From contig JACONJ010000007.1 of NCBI GenBank assembly GCA_014323785.1, positions 1 to 64,000 of the forward strand: a stretch of 64,000 bases of DNA, read 5' to 3'. The DNA comes from Paracoccaceae bacterium. GTDB lineage: Bacteria; Pseudomonadota; Alphaproteobacteria; Rhodobacterales; Rhodobacteraceae. The notes beneath the pieces were generated by a model. The model saw only the letters and a program-made list of their open reading frames with translations. It made no database searches and had not been told where the DNA came from. Position numbers and translations under genes: made by a program. This document shows positions 10,140-19,740 of this stretch, piece by piece. Numbering within the stretch: the stretch's first letter is position 1; each line of letters starts with the position of its first letter.

Positions 10140-11115
10140 CGTGGTCGGCTTGGGCAACGCGATTGTCGATGTCATTTCCCACGGGGATGACAGTTTCCTG
10201 GACAACATGGGCATATCCAAGGGTATCATGCAACTGGTGGGGCGGGATCGGGCCGAGGTACTTTATGCCGCAATGTCCAACCGGGTGCAGACCCCGGGCG
10301 GCTCGGTTGCCAATACGATCGCGGGTGTGGGCACGCTGGGCCTGAAGACCGCGTTTCTGGGCAAGGTTAAGGATGATGCGCTGGGCCGGTTCTATGCCGA
10401 TGGGATGCGTGCGGAAGGCACGGAATTTCCAAATCCGCCAGCAACGGGGGATATCCCGCCCACCTCGCGCTCGATGATCTTCGTCTCTCCCGACGGGGAG
10501 CGGTCGATGAACACCTATCTGGGCGCGGGTGCCGATTTTGACGAGGGCGATGTGCTCCCGCAGGTAACAGGTGCCGCGCGCTGGCTGTTCCTGGAAGGCT
10601 ATCTGTATGACAAGCCCCAGGGCAAGGCGGCCTTTACCGCCGCTGCCGCGCAATGCCGGGCAGGCGGCGGCAAAACCGGGATCACCCTAAGCGATCCGTT
10701 CTGCGTGGATCGTCATCGAGAGGATTTCAAACGCCTGATTGCAAAGGAAATGGATTACACCATCGGCAATCACGAAGAATGGCTGGCACTGTTCAAGACC
10801 GAGGATTTGGATGAGGTTTTGGATCAGGCGTCTGAGATGTGCGCCCTGGTCGTATGCACCCGTTCCGGGAACCCCGTGCAGCTGATCCGGGGCCGCGAAA
10901 GGGCCGAGGTACCTGTAGAGACCATCACGCCCGTTGATGCCACAGGCGCAGGCGATCAGTTCGCGGCAGGGTTTCTTTACGGCATGGCAACGGGGCAGGA
11001 TCTGGAGATTGCGGGGCGGATGGGGGTGGCCGCCGCCTCGGAAGTGATCCGCCATATCGGCCCGCGCCCGAAAACGCCCCTGCGCCAGGTGTTTCAGCGT
11101 CAGGGGCTGATCTGA
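10123..11115 (+). CDS. PfkB-family sugar/nucleoside kinase, probable adenosine kinase
   Basis: A 330-residue ribokinase-fold protein. It opens with YDVVGLGNAIVDVI, has the first PfkB signature in GGSVANTIAGVGTLGLKTAF, and the second signature with the anion hole and catalytic Asp in TPVDATGAGDQFAAGFLYG. The adenosine-kinase-like subgroup is the usual assignment for this architecture in Rhodobacterales; the true substrate (adenosine or a sugar) cannot be fixed from sequence alone. The start at 10123 is preceded by TGAGGAGAAG inside the nth coding end, giving a 17-base overlap with nth. Confidence 0.88.
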   Translation: MTDSYDVVGLGNAIVDVISHGDDSFLDNMGISKGIMQLVGRDRAEVLYAAMSNRVQTPGGSVANTIAGVGTLGLKTAFLGKVKDDALGRFYADGMRAEGTEFPNPPATGDIPPTSRSMIFVSPDGERSMNTYLGAGADFDEGDVLPQVTGAARWLFLEGYLYDKPQGKAAFTAAAAQCRAGGGKTGITLSDPFCVDRHREDFKRLIAKEMDYTIGNHEEWLALFKTEDLDEVLDQASEMCALVVCTRSGNPVQLIRGRERAEVPVETITPVDATGAGDQFAAGFLYGMATGQDLEIAGRMGVAAASEVIRHIGPRPKTPLRQVFQRQGLI

Positions 11116-11357
11116 TGGGGGGAACAGGCTTGGGTGGCGGAATGTCTCTGCACAGACGAGGGCTTGGCAATCTGCAATGCGAGGGGCGGCACAGCGGCCC
11201 GCGCGGCGATGATCAAACACTAGGGGGGGCGGTGTAGCGGCCCGCGAAAATTGAGAATGTCGGCTGCCAAAACCAGAACTCCGGCAATTTGGTGGCTTGA
11301 AAATCCGGCCGCGATCATCAACCAGGCCAAGCCGAGGGTTCCGCATCTACTCGCCGA

Positions 11358-12329
11358 TCAAGGCGCGTTCGGGCTTGCGTCTTTGTTGATCAGGCCGGGC
11401 CGGGCCGAGGTCAATTCGACAAAGACATCCTCTAAATCCGGTTCTTCGGTGGTGACGTCACGAATGTGAACCCCGGCCTGACGCACAGCCAGCAGGATAT
11501 CCCCGGCAGAGGTTGCCGACCTGCGATAGGTGAACACCAGGGCGTTGTCCTTGCGCGTGTTGCTTTCGACACCTGGCGGCAGGTTGACGGGCTCGGCGGG
11601 GGGATCCTCGGGGTGGATGACCAGCACCTTGCTATCCAGCCTGGCCAGAAGCCGCTCAGTCCGGTCCCGGATGATCATTGTGCCGTGGTTGATGATGGCG
11701 ATCTCGTCACACATCTCCTGCGCTTCTTCCAGGTAATGCGTGGTCAGGATGATGGTCATACCCTGGGCGTTCAGCCTGCGGATATTGGCCCAAAGCATCT
11801 GGCGCAGCTCGATATCGACGCCCGCGGTGGGCTCATCCAGCACCAGAATTTGCGGGTGATGCACCAGTGCCTTGCCCAGCAGCAGCCGCCGCCGCATTCC
11901 GCCTGACAGTGTGCGGGCATAGGCCTCGGCCTGCGCCTCTAACCCGATCAGGCGCAAAATGTCGTCGGTGCGGCGCTGCGCCTTGGGCACACCATAAAGC
12001 CCTGCCTGGACCTCTAACGCGCCCCGGGGGGTAAAGAATGGATCCAGGTTCAGCTCTTGCGGCATAACCCCGATTGCGGCGCGGGACTGGCGCGGGGTCA
12101 CATCCTGATCAAAGCCCCAGATTCGCACCTCGCCTGCGGATTTGATGGTCAGGCCCGCCAGAATGTTGATCAGGGTTGATTTTCCGGCACCGTTTGGCCC
12201 CAGAAGGCCAAAGATCGATCCCTGCGGAACATCCAGGTTGATGCCTTTCAGGGCTTGTTTCGGCGTGTTCCGCCCGGCTCCGGGATAGGTTTTGCGCAAG
12301 TTGCGCAACTCAATGGCGTTGTCGGGCAT
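11358..12329 (-). CDS. ABC transporter ATP-binding protein (ABC-2 export type)
   Basis: A 323-residue ATPase with Walker A GLLGPNGAGKSTLIN, signature LSGGMRRRLLLGKAL, Walker B ILVLDEPTAGVD and H-loop TTHYLEEAQEMCD. The C-terminal ~80 residues form the extension typical of drug or polysaccharide exporters of the DrrA/CcmA-like class. No permease gene is adjacent on either side, so its membrane partner must be encoded elsewhere. The ATG at 12329 (MPDNAIELRNLRKTYPGAG) is where family similarity begins; the open frame upstream to 12539 crosses the divergent zf-CHCC start region. Confidence 0.93.
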   Translation of the reverse strand: MPDNAIELRNLRKTYPGAGRNTPKQALKGINLDVPQGSIFGLLGPNGAGKSTLINILAGLTIKSAGEVRIWGFDQDVTPRQSRAAIGVMPQELNLDPFFTPRGALEVQAGLYGVPKAQRRTDDILRLIGLEAQAEAYARTLSGGMRRRLLLGKALVHHPQILVLDEPTAGVDIELRQMLWANIRRLNAQGMTIILTTHYLEEAQEMCDEIAIINHGTMIIRDRTERLLARLDSKVLVIHPEDPPAEPVNLPPGVESNTRKDNALVFTYRRSATSAGDILLAVRQAGVHIRDVTTEEPDLEDVFVELTSARPGLINKDASPNAP

Positions 12330-12430
12330 GTCGGTCCTTGGCCTGGGCTTGCCCTGCTGGGGCAACCTGCAATATAAAGGGCCCAGTTTAGGCCCTTGGC
12401 CACAGGCCCGCAAGATTGAGAGCAACCGGA

Positions 12431-12622
12431 ATGCCCCAAGCCCCCCCCGAGATCGAAGTTGTAAGTGCCTGGCGCGTGGCCTGTGACGGGGGCGAAGGGG
12501 CGTTGGGGCATCCGCGTGTCTGGCTGTCAATTGCGCCATTGACAGGCCAGGTTGAATGCGGCTATTGCGGCAAGTGCTTCATCCACCAGGATTTCGCGGA
12601 TGACGCCGAAAAGGCCAGGTGA
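12431..12622 (+). CDS. Zinc-finger domain protein, zf-CHCC family
   Basis: A 63-residue protein containing GHPRVWL and CGYCGKCF (His27; Cys43, Cys46 and Cys49), the conserved core of the zf-CHCC family (PF10276), related to the zinc-binding NDUFS6 accessory subunit of respiratory complex I. Alphaproteobacterial members are believed to be complex-I-associated. Start chosen at the ATG before [19 protein letters not shown], the usual family N-terminus. It diverges from the ABC ATPase, so the ~100-base gap is a shared promoter region. Confidence 0.93.
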   Translation: MPQAPPEIEVVSAWRVACDGGEGALGHPRVWLSIAPLTGQVECGYCGKCFIHQDFADDAEKAR

Positions 12623-12803
12623 TCCGTTGGATCGCTTGCGGGTTTCTCGCAAACGTGATCTACTCGCCCGCAGGGGCTTCGGCGCACTTAACCTGTTGAC
12701 ACGATCAGGAACGCTGCGTACCCTGCCATCATCCAGTGCCCATCATCACCCGGGCTCGTTTCAAAACCGAACGGGACAGTCCCCGTAAAACAGGAGGATG
12801 CTC

Positions 12804-13140
12804 ATGCGTCAATATATATATAGCCTTGCCAATTGCTGGCTTTTTGGCCTTGGGTGCTTGTGGGAACATGCCAACGGCAACGTCGCAAATTACAGGTTCC
12901 TATACTTCCGGGCTTCACTATGAGAATTTCAGCTGCAACAGGCTTGCTTCTGAGCTGGAGTCTCTTGCCCGCCGCGAGAACCAGCTTGTAATCGCGCAAG
13001 AGCAGCGCATAAAAACCAGCCGATGGCAAGCATTTTGGCGTGGGTATGGTGAAGGTGACGGCATTGAGGCGTCGGAGCTCGCCAACGTGCGTGGCCAGAA
13101 AGAAGCGGTGCGCACGGCAGTAGCTGCGAAGGGCTGCTAA
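12804..13140 (+). pseudogene. Small lipoprotein, out of frame at a TA repeat in its signal peptide
   Basis: A perfect AGGAGG (12792-12797) precedes ATG at 12804, but that frame stops after 39 codons. The frame shifted by two codes for a clear lipoprotein: hydrophobic NIYIALPIAGFLALGAC (lipobox LGAC) and a conserved body (FSCNRLASELESLARRE, WRGYGEGDGIEASELANVRG). The two frames meet in a run of five TA units; a sixth unit would join MRQYIYIALP... to the body and give an uninterrupted ~113-residue lipoprotein. Without it, translation must start upstream (ATG at 12736, giving 134 residues with an odd 25-residue leader) or slip. Similar lipoproteins are common in Rhodobacterales; their function is unknown. 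Confidence 0.72.
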
Positions 13141-13403
13141 TTCCAGGCTCTGGCTACAACGGGCTGAAGCGGATGACTGGTCCTCGGTGGAGGTCGGCCT
13201 GCCCGCGACCAGGGCAATGTGCTTGGGCAATGTGCCAAAGCCTTGCCTTCGGTGGCAGGGGTGGCGAGCGGTGAAAGCCGCCCCCCGTGTCGCCCGTCGC
13301 TTTGGCCGTTGGCCGGGGGGCTTCCTTTGTCAATTTTGAGGGTGCAGCCCCCACCTGCCTTGCGTAGAACGGGGATAACAGGCAAAGAAAGGGAGGCACT
13401 GTC

Positions 13404-16184
13404 ATGGGCGATGGGGCATTCGGCAAGGGCCATCATCTGCATCTGGTTGATGGTTCAGCCTTTATCTTTCGCGCCTATCATGCCTTGCCGCCCCTGACCC
13501 GCAAATCCGATGGGCTGCCGATTGGTGCGGTTAGCGGATTTTGCAACATGCTCCACAAGATGATTGAGGCCAATACCGGGCCTGACGCGCCAACCCATGC
13601 TGCCGTGGTGTTCGATAAGGGCAGCCACACGTTTCGCAATGTCATCTATGACCAATACAAGGCCAACCGCGATGAAATGCCCGAGGATTTGCGCCCGCAA
13701 ATTCCCCTGACACGAGAGGCGACGCGCGCCTTCAACATCGCCTGCCTGGAGTTAGAGGGGTATGAGGCCGACGACATCATCGCCACACTGGCCCGGCAGG
13801 CGTGCGCGGCGGGCGGGCGTTGCACGATCATCTCCTCGGACAAGGATCTGATGCAATTGGTCGGCGGCGGGGTCGAGATGTTCGATGTGATGAAGAACAC
13901 GCGCATCGACAGCGCAGGCGTAGAGGCAAAATTCGGCGTCGGCCCGGACAAGGTGATCGATGTACAGGCCCTGGCAGGCGACAGTGTGGATAACATCCCC
14001 GGCGCACCGGGGATCGGGATTAAGACCGCCGCGCATTTGATTCAGGAATACGGGGGGCTGGAGGAGCTTCTTGACCGCGCGTCAGAGCTCAAGCAGCTCA
14101 AGCGGCGGGAGGCGTTGATCAATTTCGCGGATCAAATCCGCCTGTCAAAGCGCCTGGTGACCCTGGATGTGAATACCCCCATCGACGTGACGCTGGAGGC
14201 ACTGGAGGTGAAGGCACCGGAGCCTGAGGCCCTTATGGCCTTTCTGTCCGAAATGGAGTTTCGCACGCTCACCCGCCGGATTGCTGAGCACCTGGGTATC
14301 GATCCGCCCGAGGTTAGGGAAGTGACCGCGCCCGCGGTTATCCCCTTTGACACCAGTACCTATCGCATTATCCGCGAACGGGCGGACCTGGAGGCAATCA
14401 TCGCCAGAGCCCATGCAACCGGCGCGGTGGCGGTGGATACCGAGACGACATCACTTGATGAGATGACGGCAGAATTGGCGGGCGTCTGCCTGTCAACCTC
14501 GGTGGGTGAGGGGGCCTATATCCCCGTCGGGCACACCTCCGGCGGCGACCTCTTTGGCGGGACCACCACCCTGGCCGAGGGGCAATTGCCGCTGGATGAG
14601 GTGCTGGAGGCCCTCAAGCCGATGCTGGAGGACGCCTCGGTCCTCAAGATCGGGCAGAACATGAAATACGATGCGAAAGTGCTTGCACGTTATGGCATTG
14701 ATATCGCGCCCATCGATGACACGATGCTGATGTCCTATGCGATGAATGCCGGGCTGCACGGGCATGGTATGGACACGCTAAGTGCGCGCTATCTGGGCCA
14801 CACGCCGATCCCGATTAAGACGCTGATTGGCAGCGGCAAGACGCAACGCACCTTTGACCAGGTTCCTGTTGCGCAGGCTGCCCCCTATGCAGCCGAAGAT
14901 GCCGATATCACGTTTCGGCTGTGGCGGCAGTTCAAGCCGGAGCTGCATCGGGCCCGGGTGACGACCGTTTATGAAACGCTGGAACGGCCCCTGATCCCGG
15001 TCCTGGCGCGGATGGAACGCGCAGGCATCAAGGTCGATCTCGACACGCTCAGCCGGATGTCCAATGCGTTTGCCCGGAAAATGGCGGGACTGGAGGCAGA
15101 GATTCACGCCCTTGCCGGTGAACCCTTCAACGTGCGATCACCCGCCCGGGTGGGTGAAATCCTGTTTGAACGGATGGGGCTGGAGGGCGGAACGCGCACC
15201 AAATCGGGGAAATGGTCCACCACCGCCGGGCAGTTAGAGGATTTGGCAACCGAGCATGATTTTCCGGCCCGGGTGCTGGATTACCGGCACCTGGCAACGC
15301 TGAAATCAACCTATACCGATGCGCTACAGGAACATATCAACGCCGGGACGGGGCGGGTTCATACCTCATACTCTATCGCGGGTGCCAATACCGGGCGCCT
15401 GGCCTCAACCGACCCGAACCTGCAGAACATTCCCGTGCGCACCGAGGATGGCCGACAGATCAGAGGGGCGTTCATCGCCGAACCGGGCAGGGTTCTGGTT
15501 TCGCTTGATTATTCGCAGATCGAATTGCGGATCCTGGCGCATATCGCCGGGATCGATGCATTGAAACAGGCATTCAGAGAGGGCCACGACATCCACGCCA
15601 TCACGGCGTCCGAAATGTTCAACGTACCCTTGGAAGGGATGACACCAGATGTGCGCCGCCAGGCCAAGGCGATCAATTTCGGTGTGATCTACGGCATCTC
15701 GGGCTTTGGCCTGGCGCGGAACCTGCGTATCCCCCGGACCGCGGCACAAAGGTTTATTGACCGGTATTTTGAGCGCTTCCCGGGCATCCGCGACTATATG
15801 GATGAGACGAAAGAATTCGCCAAAGCAAAGGGCTATGTTCAAACGCTGTTTGGGCGCAAAATCCACACGCCCGAGATCAATGCCAGGGGACCGAAGGCCA
15901 GTTTTGCCTATCGCGCGGCGATCAACGCGCCGATCCAGGGCACATCCGCCGATGTGATCCGCCGCGCGATGATCCGGATGGAGGCCGCGATTGCGGAGCT
16001 ACCCGCACGGATGCTGCTACAGGTCCATGACGAATTGCTGTTTGAGGTGGATGAGGGAGCCGCCGACGCGCTGATCTCCCGCGCCCGGGAGGTGATGGAG
16101 GGCGCGGCCGATCCGGCGGTAAAACTGTCAGTCCCCTTGACCGTCGATGCGGGGCAGGGGGCGAATTGGGCCGAGGCGCATTGA
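13404..16184 (+). CDS. polA: DNA polymerase I
   Basis: A 926-residue enzyme with all three classic domains. The 5'-nuclease domain opens with LVDGSAFIFRAYHALPP and includes YEADDIIATLA. The 3'-5' exonuclease domain keeps its acidic residues (VAVDTETTSL near 345; KYDAKVL; AEDADITF), so proofreading should be active. The polymerase domain has motif A SLDYSQIELRILAH near 705, motif B RRQAKAINFGVIYGISG near 750 and motif C QVHDELLFEV near 873. It fills gaps in repair and removes Okazaki primers. GGGAGG upstream of ATG 13404 is the ribosome binding site. Full family length. Confidence 0.97.
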   Translation: MGDGAFGKGHHLHLVDGSAFIFRAYHALPPLTRKSDGLPIGAVSGFCNMLHKMIEANTGPDAPTHAAVVFDKGSHTFRNVIYDQYKANRDEMPEDLRPQIPLTREATRAFNIACLELEGYEADDIIATLARQACAAGGRCTIISSDKDLMQLVGGGVEMFDVMKNTRIDSAGVEAKFGVGPDKVIDVQALAGDSVDNIPGAPGIGIKTAAHLIQEYGGLEELLDRASELKQLKRREALINFADQIRLSKRLVTLDVNTPIDVTLEALEVKAPEPEALMAFLSEMEFRTLTRRIAEHLGIDPPEVREVTAPAVIPFDTSTYRIIRERADLEAIIARAHATGAVAVDTETTSLDEMTAELAGVCLSTSVGEGAYIPVGHTSGGDLFGGTTTLAEGQLPLDEVLEALKPMLEDASVLKIGQNMKYDAKVLARYGIDIAPIDDTMLMSYAMNAGLHGHGMDTLSARYLGHTPIPIKTLIGSGKTQRTFDQVPVAQAAPYAAEDADITFRLWRQFKPELHRARVTTVYETLERPLIPVLARMERAGIKVDLDTLSRMSNAFARKMAGLEAEIHALAGEPFNVRSPARVGEILFERMGLEGGTRTKSGKWSTTAGQLEDLATEHDFPARVLDYRHLATLKSTYTDALQEHINAGTGRVHTSYSIAGANTGRLASTDPNLQNIPVRTEDGRQIRGAFIAEPGRVLVSLDYSQIELRILAHIAGIDALKQAFREGHDIHAITASEMFNVPLEGMTPDVRRQAKAINFGVIYGISGFGLARNLRIPRTAAQRFIDRYFERFPGIRDYMDETKEFAKAKGYVQTLFGRKIHTPEINARGPKASFAYRAAINAPIQGTSADVIRRAMIRMEAAIAELPARMLLQVHDELLFEVDEGAADALISRAREVMEGAADPAVKLSVPLTVDAGQGANWAEAH

Positions 16185-16354
16185 TATGAACCTGATTACC
16201 CGAACCGCGCAGAGCCCCAGGATAATCCGCGGGTATAAGACCCTGACCAGGTATGAAAAGGTGCTGAAGCCCACATGATGCGGGTATCTATGGGTAATGT
16301 CGGCTTCAATTGACAAGCGGGTTAAATGCCGAACAGCCTAACAATGCGCTGGCA

Positions 16355-16395
16355 AAAGCGAAGGGGCCGCACCAGGCAACACGCCCCCTTGCTTT
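16355..16395. terminator. Possible bidirectional terminator between polA and the pdh operon
   Basis: AAAGC-g-AAGGGG at 16355-16366 can pair with CCCCTTGCTTT at 16385-16395 (one bulged base, 18-base loop), between the convergent polA and pdhC ends. No strong T-run follows. The rest of 16185-16427 holds no gene; a 30-codon frame just after polA (MNLITRTAQSPRIIRGYKTL...) is not supported by anything else. Confidence 0.4.
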
Positions 16396-16427
16396 GCGGT
16401 GCCTCCCCCCGTCGTCCCCCGCAAACT

Positions 16428-17738
16428 TCAGGCCAGCATCATCATTGGATTTTCAAGATTATCCGCAATGGACTGCAGCAATTCGGCCCCAAGGGCACCA
16501 TCAATGACCCGGTGATCGACGCTGAGCGTGACCGACATCACGATTGCCACAGTCAATTCGCCATCTGCACCCACCACAGGTTTCTTCACGCCCGCGCCCA
16601 CCGCCAGGATCGCGCCATGGGGCGGGTTGATCACTGCGTCGAAATTATCGATGCCGAACATGCCAAGGTTTGAGATCGCGAAAGAGCCACCAACGTATTC
16701 ATGCGGCGCAAGTTTTCTGGCACGGGCGCGCGTGGCCAGATCCTTCATCTCGGCCGACAGTGCCGAGAGCGATTTCATCTCGGCATTTTTCAGAACCGGC
16801 GTGAACAGCCCGCCTTTGACAGCTACGGCGACGGCCACATCTGAGGGTTTCAGCCGCAGCATCCGGTCCCCCGCCCAAACCGCATTGGCATCGGGCACAG
16901 TTTGCAGGGCATTGGCGCAAGCCTTGATGATGAAGTCATTGACGGACAACTTGATGCCACGTGCCCCCAGCTGCGTATTCAATTCACTGCGGAATTTCAG
17001 CAGTGCATCAAGGTTGATATCACGGCGCAGGTAGAAATGCGGAATCGTCTGTTTGGCTTCAGTCAGGCGTGCAGCGACGGTCTTGCGCATTCCGTCCAGG
17101 GTGACCTCTTCATAGTCGCGGTCAGCATACATTTTCATGACCGTCTCAGCACCTGGTCCGGCAGGCATCGCGGCGGGGGCTGGCGCGGATTTGGCGGGGG
17201 CTGTGGGTATGATGGCGGTTGCAGGTGTACTTGCTGCCGCACTTGCCCCTTCCACATCGGCCTTCACGATGCGGCCATAGGGGCCGGTGCCCTTAATCCC
17301 GGCCATATCCAAGCCCATCTCCTTTGCGATCCGTCGGGCCAAAGGGCTGGCAAAGATGCGGTTTCCATCAGTGGCGCGGGGTGCGGCAGGGGCCGGGGCA
17401 ACCTCGGCGAGGGCTGGCCGAGGTGTCCCTGGGGGATCCGTTGCCCCGTCGGATGCAGGGGGCGCGGCAACCAGACCAATATCACCCGCGCTTTCGCCAT
17501 CGTCCAGCAGAATCGCGATCAGGCTGTTTACCGCTACATGCTCGGTTCCCTCGGCGACCAGCAGTTTGCCGATCACCCCTTCATCCACGGCTTCGAATTC
17601 CATCACGGCCTTGTCAGTCTCGATCTCGGCCAGAAGATCGCCAGAGGAGACCTTATCCCCTTCCTTCACCAGCCATTTGGCCAGTGTGCCTTCCTCCATC
17701 GTGGGCGACAGGGCAGGCATCAGAATTTCGGTGGGCAT
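16428..17738 (-). CDS. pdhC: Pyruvate dehydrogenase complex E2, dihydrolipoyllysine acetyltransferase
   Basis: A 436-residue protein. N-terminal lipoyl domain with the modified lysine in [13 protein letters not shown] (about residue 43); Ala/Pro-rich linker; E3/E1-binding domain near 130 ([35 protein letters not shown]); second Ala/Pro linker; catalytic domain with [16 protein letters not shown] containing the active-site His and Asp. It transfers the acetyl group from lipoyl-lysine to CoA. Last gene of the minus-strand operon pdhA-pdhB-two small genes-pdhC; 11 bases separate it from the small gene at 17750. No E3 (lpd) gene is in the window. Confidence 0.96.
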   Translation of the reverse strand: MPTEILMPALSPTMEEGTLAKWLVKEGDKVSSGDLLAEIETDKAVMEFEAVDEGVIGKLLVAEGTEHVAVNSLIAILLDDGESAGDIGLVAAPPASDGATDPPGTPRPALAEVAPAPAAPRATDGNRIFASPLARRIAKEMGLDMAGIKGTGPYGRIVKADVEGASAAASTPATAIIPTAPAKSAPAPAAMPAGPGAETVMKMYADRDYEEVTLDGMRKTVAARLTEAKQTIPHFYLRRDINLDALLKFRSELNTQLGARGIKLSVNDFIIKACANALQTVPDANAVWAGDRMLRLKPSDVAVAVAVKGGLFTPVLKNAEMKSLSALSAEMKDLATRARARKLAPHEYVGGSFAISNLGMFGIDNFDAVINPPHGAILAVGAGVKKPVVGADGELTVAIVMSVTLSVDHRVIDGALGAELLQSIADNLENPMMMLA

Positions 17739-17749
17739 CAGCTGCTCTC

Positions 17750-18046
17750 CTATACAAGTACCAGGGCCTGGCAGGGCGCACGCGAAATGCTGCCCGCCGC
17801 AAGCGCACGGACGGCATCGGCCGAATCATGTTGCCGTACAGCGATCCATTCATCGGCGTCGGCGCGGCTGACCTTGCTGTTGCGGCCATATTCACAGGAA
17901 CGCAGCGGATCGCCAATATGCACCTCGCGCGGTGTTCTATCGAGCGGCACGGAAACCGGGCAAGCCCCGGCGTGTTTGTCTTTACCCTGTGGTTCCATCC
18001 CTGTTGCCTCAATCAAAACTGAAGTGCCGGTGGTTTTCAGCTGCAT
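17750..18046 (-). CDS. Small protein encoded inside the pdh operon
   Basis: A 98-residue protein of unknown function. Start ATG at 18046 is preceded by GAGGGGGAA, which overlaps the stop codon of the gene upstream, and its stop lies 11 bases before pdhC, so spacing strongly supports a real translated gene. The middle ([20 protein letters not shown], then [15 protein letters not shown]) looks like a compact folded segment; no family is recognised. No signal peptide or membrane helix. Confidence 0.65.
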   Translation of the reverse strand: MQLKTTGTSVLIEATGMEPQGKDKHAGACPVSVPLDRTPREVHIGDPLRSCEYGRNSKVSRADADEWIAVRQHDSADAVRALAAGSISRAPCQALVLV

Positions 18047-18057
18047 TGCGTTCCCCC

Positions 18058-18348
18058 TCAACACAGAACCGCAGCATCTCGTACGACTCTCGACTCTGAT
18101 GCAAAGGTGGCGATCTGCTTGCAGTGCGTTTGAATGCGCCCCGGAACAGAGTCCCACATTGGCTGCAGCGCATTATAGGCGGCCTGTTCGGACTGGATGC
18201 AAAAATTATACATTTCGTTGCTGTAGGTTCCTCCGAACCCTGCGATCATATCGCAGTGGGCTTCCACATCATAACGCGGAATCTGCGCGAAAGCCAGTGT
18301 TGCGGTCGCACCGACAGAAACGGCTAAAGCGAATAGGAACAGCCGCAT
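18058..18348 (-). CDS. Small exported cysteine-containing protein inside the pdh operon
   Basis: A 96-residue protein with a clear Sec signal (MRLFLFALAVSVGATATLAFA, cleavage after AFA). The mature part has four cysteines (HCDMIAGFGG, YNFCIQSEQAAY, THCKQIATF, and a C-terminal Cys), likely in disulfides in the periplasm, and alternating amphipathic helices. Similar short exported proteins (HC..IA.FGG..S..MYN.CI..EQ.AY) occur in Rhodobacterales without known function. It sits 12 bases after pdhB and is followed directly by the 98-residue gene. Confidence 0.82.
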   Translation of the reverse strand: MRLFLFALAVSVGATATLAFAQIPRYDVEAHCDMIAGFGGTYSNEMYNFCIQSEQAAYNALQPMWDSVPGRIQTHCKQIATFASESRVVRDAAVLC

Positions 18349-18360
18349 TTTCTTTTACCC

Positions 18361-19722
18361 TCACCGATAGGTCACCTGTTTCACGGCATCAATCACCTCT
18401 TCTGTGGTCACAAGTGCCAGTTTTTCTAAATTCGCGGCATAGGGCATGGGGACATCTTTTCCGGTGCAGTTCAGAACCGGGGCATCCAGGTAATCGAAGG
18501 CGTGGGTCATAATATAGGCCGAGAGGTGATTGCCGACCGCGCAGACAGGGAAGCCTTCCTCGATGGTCACGCAGCGGTTGGTTTTCATCACACTCGCGAT
18601 CACCGTGCTATAATCAATGGGGCGAAGTGTGCGCAGGTCGATGACTTCGGCACTGATATCCTCTTCCGCCAGCGTATCGGCAGCTTCCAGGGCGTAATGC
18701 ATCCCGATCCCGAAACTCACCAGCGTCACATCCGTACCCTCGCGCCAAATCCGGGCCTTGCCGAAGGGGATGGTGAAATCCTCCAGCACTGGTACATCAA
18801 AACTGCGCCCATACAGTATCTCGTTTTCCAGGAAGATCACCGGGTTCGGATCGCGGATCGCGGTTTTCAGCAGACCCTTGGCATCCGCCGCCGAATAGGG
18901 CATAGCCACTTTCAGGCCGGGTACATGGGAATACCACGCGGCATAATCCTGGCTGTGCTGGGCCGCGACCCGTGCCGCCGCGCCATTGGGCCCCCGAAAC
19001 ACCACCGGCACGCTCATCTGACCGCCGGACATGTAAAGCGTTTTAGCGGCCGAGTTGATGATCTGGTCCATCGCCTGCATGGCAAAGTTAAAGGTCATGA
19101 ACTCGACAATGGGCCGAAGCCCGCCAAAGGCCGCACCAACACCAATCCCGGCAAAGCCATGCTCGGTGATTGGCGTGTCGATCACGCGCTTCGCGCCGAA
19201 CTCATCCAGGAGGCCCTGGCTGACCTTGTAAGCCCCCTGATACTCGGCGACCTCTTCACCCATCAGACAAACGGTCTCATCCCGGCGCATTTCCTCGGCC
19301 ATGGCATCGCGCAGGGCTTCGCGAACCGTGGCGGGCGTCATCCCGGTGCCATCCGGGGCGTCCGGCCCCGCTGGTTCAAAGGCCACAGGCGTAGTCGGCG
19401 GGGCGGCGGGTGCAGGGGCAGGTACCGCAGGTGATTCGGCGGCAGAGGTTTCGATGGTGGGCGCGGCCGACATATCCTCACCTTCCCCGCCAATGATGGC
19501 GATGGCGGTGTTGACCTTCACGCCTTCGGTACCTTCGGGGATCAGGATCTTGCCGATCACCCCTTCATCAACGGCTTCAAACTCCATCACCGCCTTGTCG
19601 GTTTCGATCTCGGCCAGGATGTCACCGGAGGCGACGGTGTCGCCCTCCTTCACCAGCCATTTTGCAAGTGTGCCTTCCTCCATCGTGGGTGACAAGGCGG
19701 GCATGAGAATTTCGGTGGCCAT
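18361..19722 (-). CDS. pdhB: Pyruvate dehydrogenase E1 component, beta subunit with N-terminal lipoyl domain
   Basis: A 453-residue protein. Residues 1-80 are a lipoyl domain nearly identical to that of PdhC ([17 protein letters not shown]); an Ala/Pro/Thr linker follows to about 125; then the transketolase-like E1-beta ([74 protein letters not shown]). The lipoyl fusion on E1-beta is a recognised alphaproteobacterial trait. With PdhA it decarboxylates pyruvate using thiamine diphosphate. 18 bases separate it from pdhA. Confidence 0.96.
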   Translation of the reverse strand: MATEILMPALSPTMEEGTLAKWLVKEGDTVASGDILAEIETDKAVMEFEAVDEGVIGKILIPEGTEGVKVNTAIAIIGGEGEDMSAAPTIETSAAESPAVPAPAPAAPPTTPVAFEPAGPDAPDGTGMTPATVREALRDAMAEEMRRDETVCLMGEEVAEYQGAYKVSQGLLDEFGAKRVIDTPITEHGFAGIGVGAAFGGLRPIVEFMTFNFAMQAMDQIINSAAKTLYMSGGQMSVPVVFRGPNGAAARVAAQHSQDYAAWYSHVPGLKVAMPYSAADAKGLLKTAIRDPNPVIFLENEILYGRSFDVPVLEDFTIPFGKARIWREGTDVTLVSFGIGMHYALEAADTLAEEDISAEVIDLRTLRPIDYSTVIASVMKTNRCVTIEEGFPVCAVGNHLSAYIMTHAFDYLDAPVLNCTGKDVPMPYAANLEKLALVTTEEVIDAVKQVTYR

Positions 19723-19740
19723 TATCTGTAATCCCCCTGG

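Noticed and set aside
13187-13330. GC-rich inverted stretches before polA as a terminator
   Set aside because: AAGCC/GGCTT and G/C runs can pair, but the loop is long and no T-run follows; too weak to call.
16902-18512. 536-codon plus-strand open frame across pdhC and the small genes
   Set aside because: The minus-strand genes show conserved domains and proper spacing; this frame does not.
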